Source of the DNA: Adiantum capillus-veneris
Lineage: Eukaryota > Streptophyta > Polypodiopsida > Polypodiales > Pteridaceae
DNA length: 64,000 nt
Direction: 5' to 3'
NCBI GenBank assembly: GCA_014529385.2
Contig: CM043959.1
Span: 51,637,253 to 51,701,252, forward strand
Below, one piece after another: positions 61,001 to 64,000 of this stretch; positions within the stretch are counted from its first letter, which is position 1, and each line of letters starts with the position of its first letter. The position numbers were made by a program, and so were the translations under genes. The notes under the pieces are model-generated. The model had not been told where the DNA came from and searched no databases. It saw nothing but the letters and a program-made list of their open reading frames with translations.

Positions 61001-63607
61001 CCAGATTGCAGGTACTTTAATAAAGAGCAAGAGAGGAAAAAGAATGCCGGGGACAAGAAGAAAGAGGATGACAAGGCAAGAACAAGGAGAAGGTCAATGT
61101 AACCTCCAATGTGGTAATTGAGGAACTGTCTGATATAGATGATATTTTGTGTGCCACTGTCTCCTTTGGATGCCTAGGTTTATCATGCACAAGACGAGAT
61201 CACCAAGGGTGATGTCATTTACACTTACTGTCTATAAGTGATAGCTTGCCCCAGTCCAGGATAGTGGACTCAGGTGCCTCATTTCATGTGACTCCATCTC
61301 AAGAGTGTTTTGCCACTTTTGATGCAAGCAGTTATGGCAAAGTTTATCTTGGAAATAATCATACTCGCACGATTGATGGAATAGGCACTCTTCATTTGGC
61401 CCTTGATGATGGGCAAGAACTTGTTTTGCACGATGTCAAATATGTTCTTGGCATCAAGTCTGCTCTTTGTTGGACACCTTGATATACATGGTTATAACAC
61501 CATTATTAGTGGTGGTACTTGGAAGCTCACAATAGCTGCAATGCAAATTGTTAAAGGGCACAAAGAAGGGGACACTTTATTCCTTGCATAGCAAAGTCTT
61601 GCCAAGCAAGTTTGTTGCTATAGCAGAGATTGGGTCTCACTTACGGCTTTGGCACAAAAGATAAGGCCATATGAGCCAATAAGGACTTGATGTTTTTTTC
61701 TCTTTACATAGAGTTGACACTAAAGGCTTAAAGCTTGACTTTTGTCATGAATGCCGATATGGAAAACAAGTGAGAAATTCTTATTACTCACGTGTCTCTC
61801 ACAAATCTCGTCGTCTTGATCTGGTACATTCTGATGTGTGTATATGACGTGTGTAGCATGCGTGTCAAGAGTATGGGCGGTGCTGCATATTTTCTTTCTT
61901 TTGTTGATGATTTCTCTAGAAAAATATGGGTTTATTAGCTCGAGAATAAAAGTGACACGTTTGCTCCTTTGAAGATTTTCTATGCATTTGTGACTACCCA
62001 AATAGATAGGAAGCTGAAATACTTGCGTACAGACAATGGGGGTGAGTTCACATCTGCTGATTTTGGTAAGTTTTGCCAAGAAATGGTATCAAGAGGGAGC
62101 TAACAGCCGCTTATAGTCCTTCGTCTAATGGTGTGGCTGAGAGATATAACAGAACGTTGTGTGAGACGGTCTCATGCATGTTGTCCACCGCTAATCTCCC
62201 TCAAGGATTTTGGAGAGAGGCGCTTAAAACTTCAGTTCATATTTGCAATCGTTTACCCCACACTATGTTGAAAGTTGGCATCCCTGAAGAGGTTTGGTCT
62301 GGCAAGCCCGCTTGATATAACCACTTGCGCATTTTCGGTTGTGAGGCATTTGTGCATGTAAGGCCTTAGTTGAGAAGCAAGCTTGATGCTGAGTCCATGA
62401 AAGCAATCTTCATGAGACATGGAGATGAAGGAGAAATGGGCTATAGAGTCTGGCTACCTCAACTTAAAAGGGTTATACGCAACCGAGATGTTGTATTTAA
62501 TGAGGCAAAGCTGCTTAAAAACAATGTTGCCTCTGAATATAGCCAAAAAGGCTTATAGAATCTCATGATATTCAGCGTACCCTCCAAGGTTAAGAGGTCA
62601 TGATACAAGAAGCCTCCTGTGCTCAAAACACATATGAGCAACTGCTTTGAAGTTTAAACACACACTACTTCGCAAGGCAAAGCAAGCTTGATCTTTCACT
62701 CAAAGCAAGAAAGAAAAAAAATCAGTGCGCTCTTCCGAATTGGAGCAAGAATAAAAATAAGATCTAAATGCCAAATCAACTTGAGCTTGCTTAAAACAGC
62801 CATTGATTCTACCAAGACGTTCAAGCTTTATGTGCACATTGATATGAGATTTTAATGTCAGCTAGTTTTACAAGCAAAGAGACTTAGCTCTACCTTTTAA
62901 CAATTGGTTCTCAAGTTGTCTGTGTTCTCACAAGGTTTCCATTTAAATGCCATGAACTATTTTATGTCATTATTTGAGCTTACTGTCAATGATACTCAGA
63001 AACCAGCAGAGCACTACTTGGAAATTGAAATCGGGTGTAGAATTTTTTGACTCACTACCTTAGCTACTCTTCCAAACAAAGCAGTACAGCGGAAACAAAA
63101 TCGAAGGACAGGCACCTGTGTAACAGTCTTTGAATTATACTATAAATCGAGATCCCAATTTAAAGTCAAAAAACTTACCAGGCAATTTGAAAGACCTTAA
63201 AAAAACCAAAATATTATCACAAACCAAGGTGCAAAGTTGGCACTCCTACCACAATCCAAAAACCATGAGATTAAGGTCTCACTCCAAAGTCAAAAACCTT
63301 ACAAGGCAATTTAAAAGACCTTAAGGAATCCCAAAATCCCAAAAAAAATCTCCTAAGCAAAGATCTTACAAGGCAATTTAAAAGACCTCGAGGAATCCAA
63401 ATTCCTAAGAAAAGCTGCAAAGAGCTTGGCAATAACAAAACAGCTAACTAACCTCAAAACGGCCTGTTGCACCCCGGGTTGCCTCAACTTGCCACGTATC
63501 AGGGAACACTAATTCAAAAACACGAATTTCGCCTCTTTTCATACCATAAATTGCATCAACAAATCCTGGCAAGTAGCTCAATCCATCTTCTGTATCCAGC
63601 TGGAAAC
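58023..63607 (-). CDS. TIG: plastid trigger factor-like protein, 3' seven exons (partial)
   Basis: Exons: 63607-63453, 59894-59802, 59615-59523, 59436-59356, 59276-59127, 58300-58205 and 58106-58023. All introns are GT-AG and phases agree, giving 249 codons to a TAG at 58023. Exon 1 here encodes the FKBP-type PPIase part (FQLDTEDG, YLPGFVDAIYGMKRGE, LVFPDTWQVE). Then come YRVFPTLDDSLAGKF, a helical stretch KHQEQYELQKLRTTQNML, VDVPNSLIEEQGRNMF and a C-terminal end AKELLEGAKVLDWL, all typical of bacterial-type trigger factor. In plants this is the chloroplast homologue TIG, a ribosome-associated folding helper with prolyl isomerase activity. The N-terminal ribosome-binding domain, transit peptide and promoter lie beyond the right edge. 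The frame is intact, so the gene is probably functional. One intron (59895-63452) contains a copia fragment in antisense. Confidence 0.9.
60470..62560 (+). mobile_element. decayed copia fragment inside the TIG intron, antisense
   Basis: Plus-strand pieces in copia order. Gag with IVWEKLKATYENRTPINQVH is near 60560, a zinc knuckle CYQCGWKGHKKPDC near 60967, and a protease motif RIVDSGASFHVTP near 61261. Integrase has CHECRYGKQ and DLVHSDVC at about 61745-61840, then LRTDNGGEF near 62028 and NGVAERYNRTL near 62130. An integrase C-terminal part runs to about 62558. RT, RNase H and both LTRs are missing, and every piece is broken. It lies within a spliced intron, on the strand opposite to TIG. 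Confidence 0.85.
62561..63452 (-). other. TIG intron sequence right of the copia fragment
   Basis: Intronic, with AAAGTCAAAAA-CTTAC-AGGCAATTT blocks repeated three times around 63160-63390. No other gene seen. Confidence 0.55.
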
Positions 63608-64000
63608 CTGGGGCACCAAAAATCCATCCTTTGGTCAAATACACGTTTGAGGGTATTCATTCATCACAATATGATATACTACACTCCACACATCATGCTG
63701 ACGGAAGAAAACTTGTAAGAGTTCAGACCCCTTTGCCCATTGAAGCACAAGGAAATTCTTGTATGATGGTTTACGTGCATGAAAAGCATGACAAAATGTT
63801 TGAATGTCCATGCATGTACAACCACATATGCATATCCTTTACACACCCACACATACAAAAATATAAAAAATTTCACGTTGGAAATATAACATTACCTTAC
63901 TTTACGCATGCATGGCCCAAGGACTGTGCAGTGGATGCAAGCAGTTAACATCAAGGAATATAGTCTACGGGATCATTCATTGGAAGACCAGCTAGCGGTA
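63608..64000 (-). other. TIG intron (upstream exons outside the window)
   Basis: The exon starting at 63607 begins in the middle of a Gly codon, so an upstream exon must exist. I find no matching exon in these 393 bases, so it should lie beyond the right edge. Confidence 0.6.

Overview
The window looks like nuclear DNA of a land plant, from a very repeat-rich, gene-poor stretch. The evidence is one intron-containing host gene that matches the plastid trigger-factor protein TIG, several plant-type Ty1/copia and Ty3/gypsy retrotransposons primed by initiator-Met tRNA (TGGTATCAGAGC-type sites), and a plant/eukaryote-type Helitron. Unusually many very long (CT)n/(GA)n and (GT)n tracts hint at a fern or bryophyte rather than a flowering plant, but the species cannot be fixed from the sequence.

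Layout. 1-4.5 kb: about ten (CT)n tracts, a LINE-type polymerase fragment, and a 455-bp core repeated three times, each copy followed by a (CT)n tract. 5-8.1 kb: a decayed Ty3/gypsy element (+). 8.12-13.26 kb: an old copia element with both LTRs (+). 14.34-27.4 kb: a Ty3/gypsy chromovirus (-) whose left LTR holds a (GT)n tract split by a young, nearly complete copia element (15065-20297, -) with a perfect TGTGT target duplication. 28.5-33.4 kb: a second LINE fragment, gypsy fragments and LTR debris.

33.85-49.55 kb is an 8.2-kb tandem duplication (copies A and B). Each copy holds, on the minus strand, a Pif1-type Helitron helicase and just downstream a gene that can be spliced into four exons encoding a GIY-YIG endonuclease. 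Each also holds, on the plus strand, two nested copia 5' ends that separate the helicase from the rest of the Helitron. The Helitron Rep part (HUH motif) lies to the right of copy B at 51.2-53.1 kb. The order Rep - helicase - GIY-YIG gene, all on one strand, is the most interesting arrangement here.

54.1-54.9 kb is a microsatellite-bearing tandem array; 55-57.7 kb holds short tandem repeats and a possible LTR edge. 58.02-63.61 kb is the 3' part of the TIG gene (-): seven exons, with a decayed antisense copia fragment inside its 3.56-kb intron. Upstream exons lie beyond the right edge.

The TIG gene is the only clear host gene. The rest is mobile-element sequence in several layers of nesting; most reading frames are broken, the main exceptions being the spliced GIY-YIG gene of copy B and the gag frame at 49485-50570.
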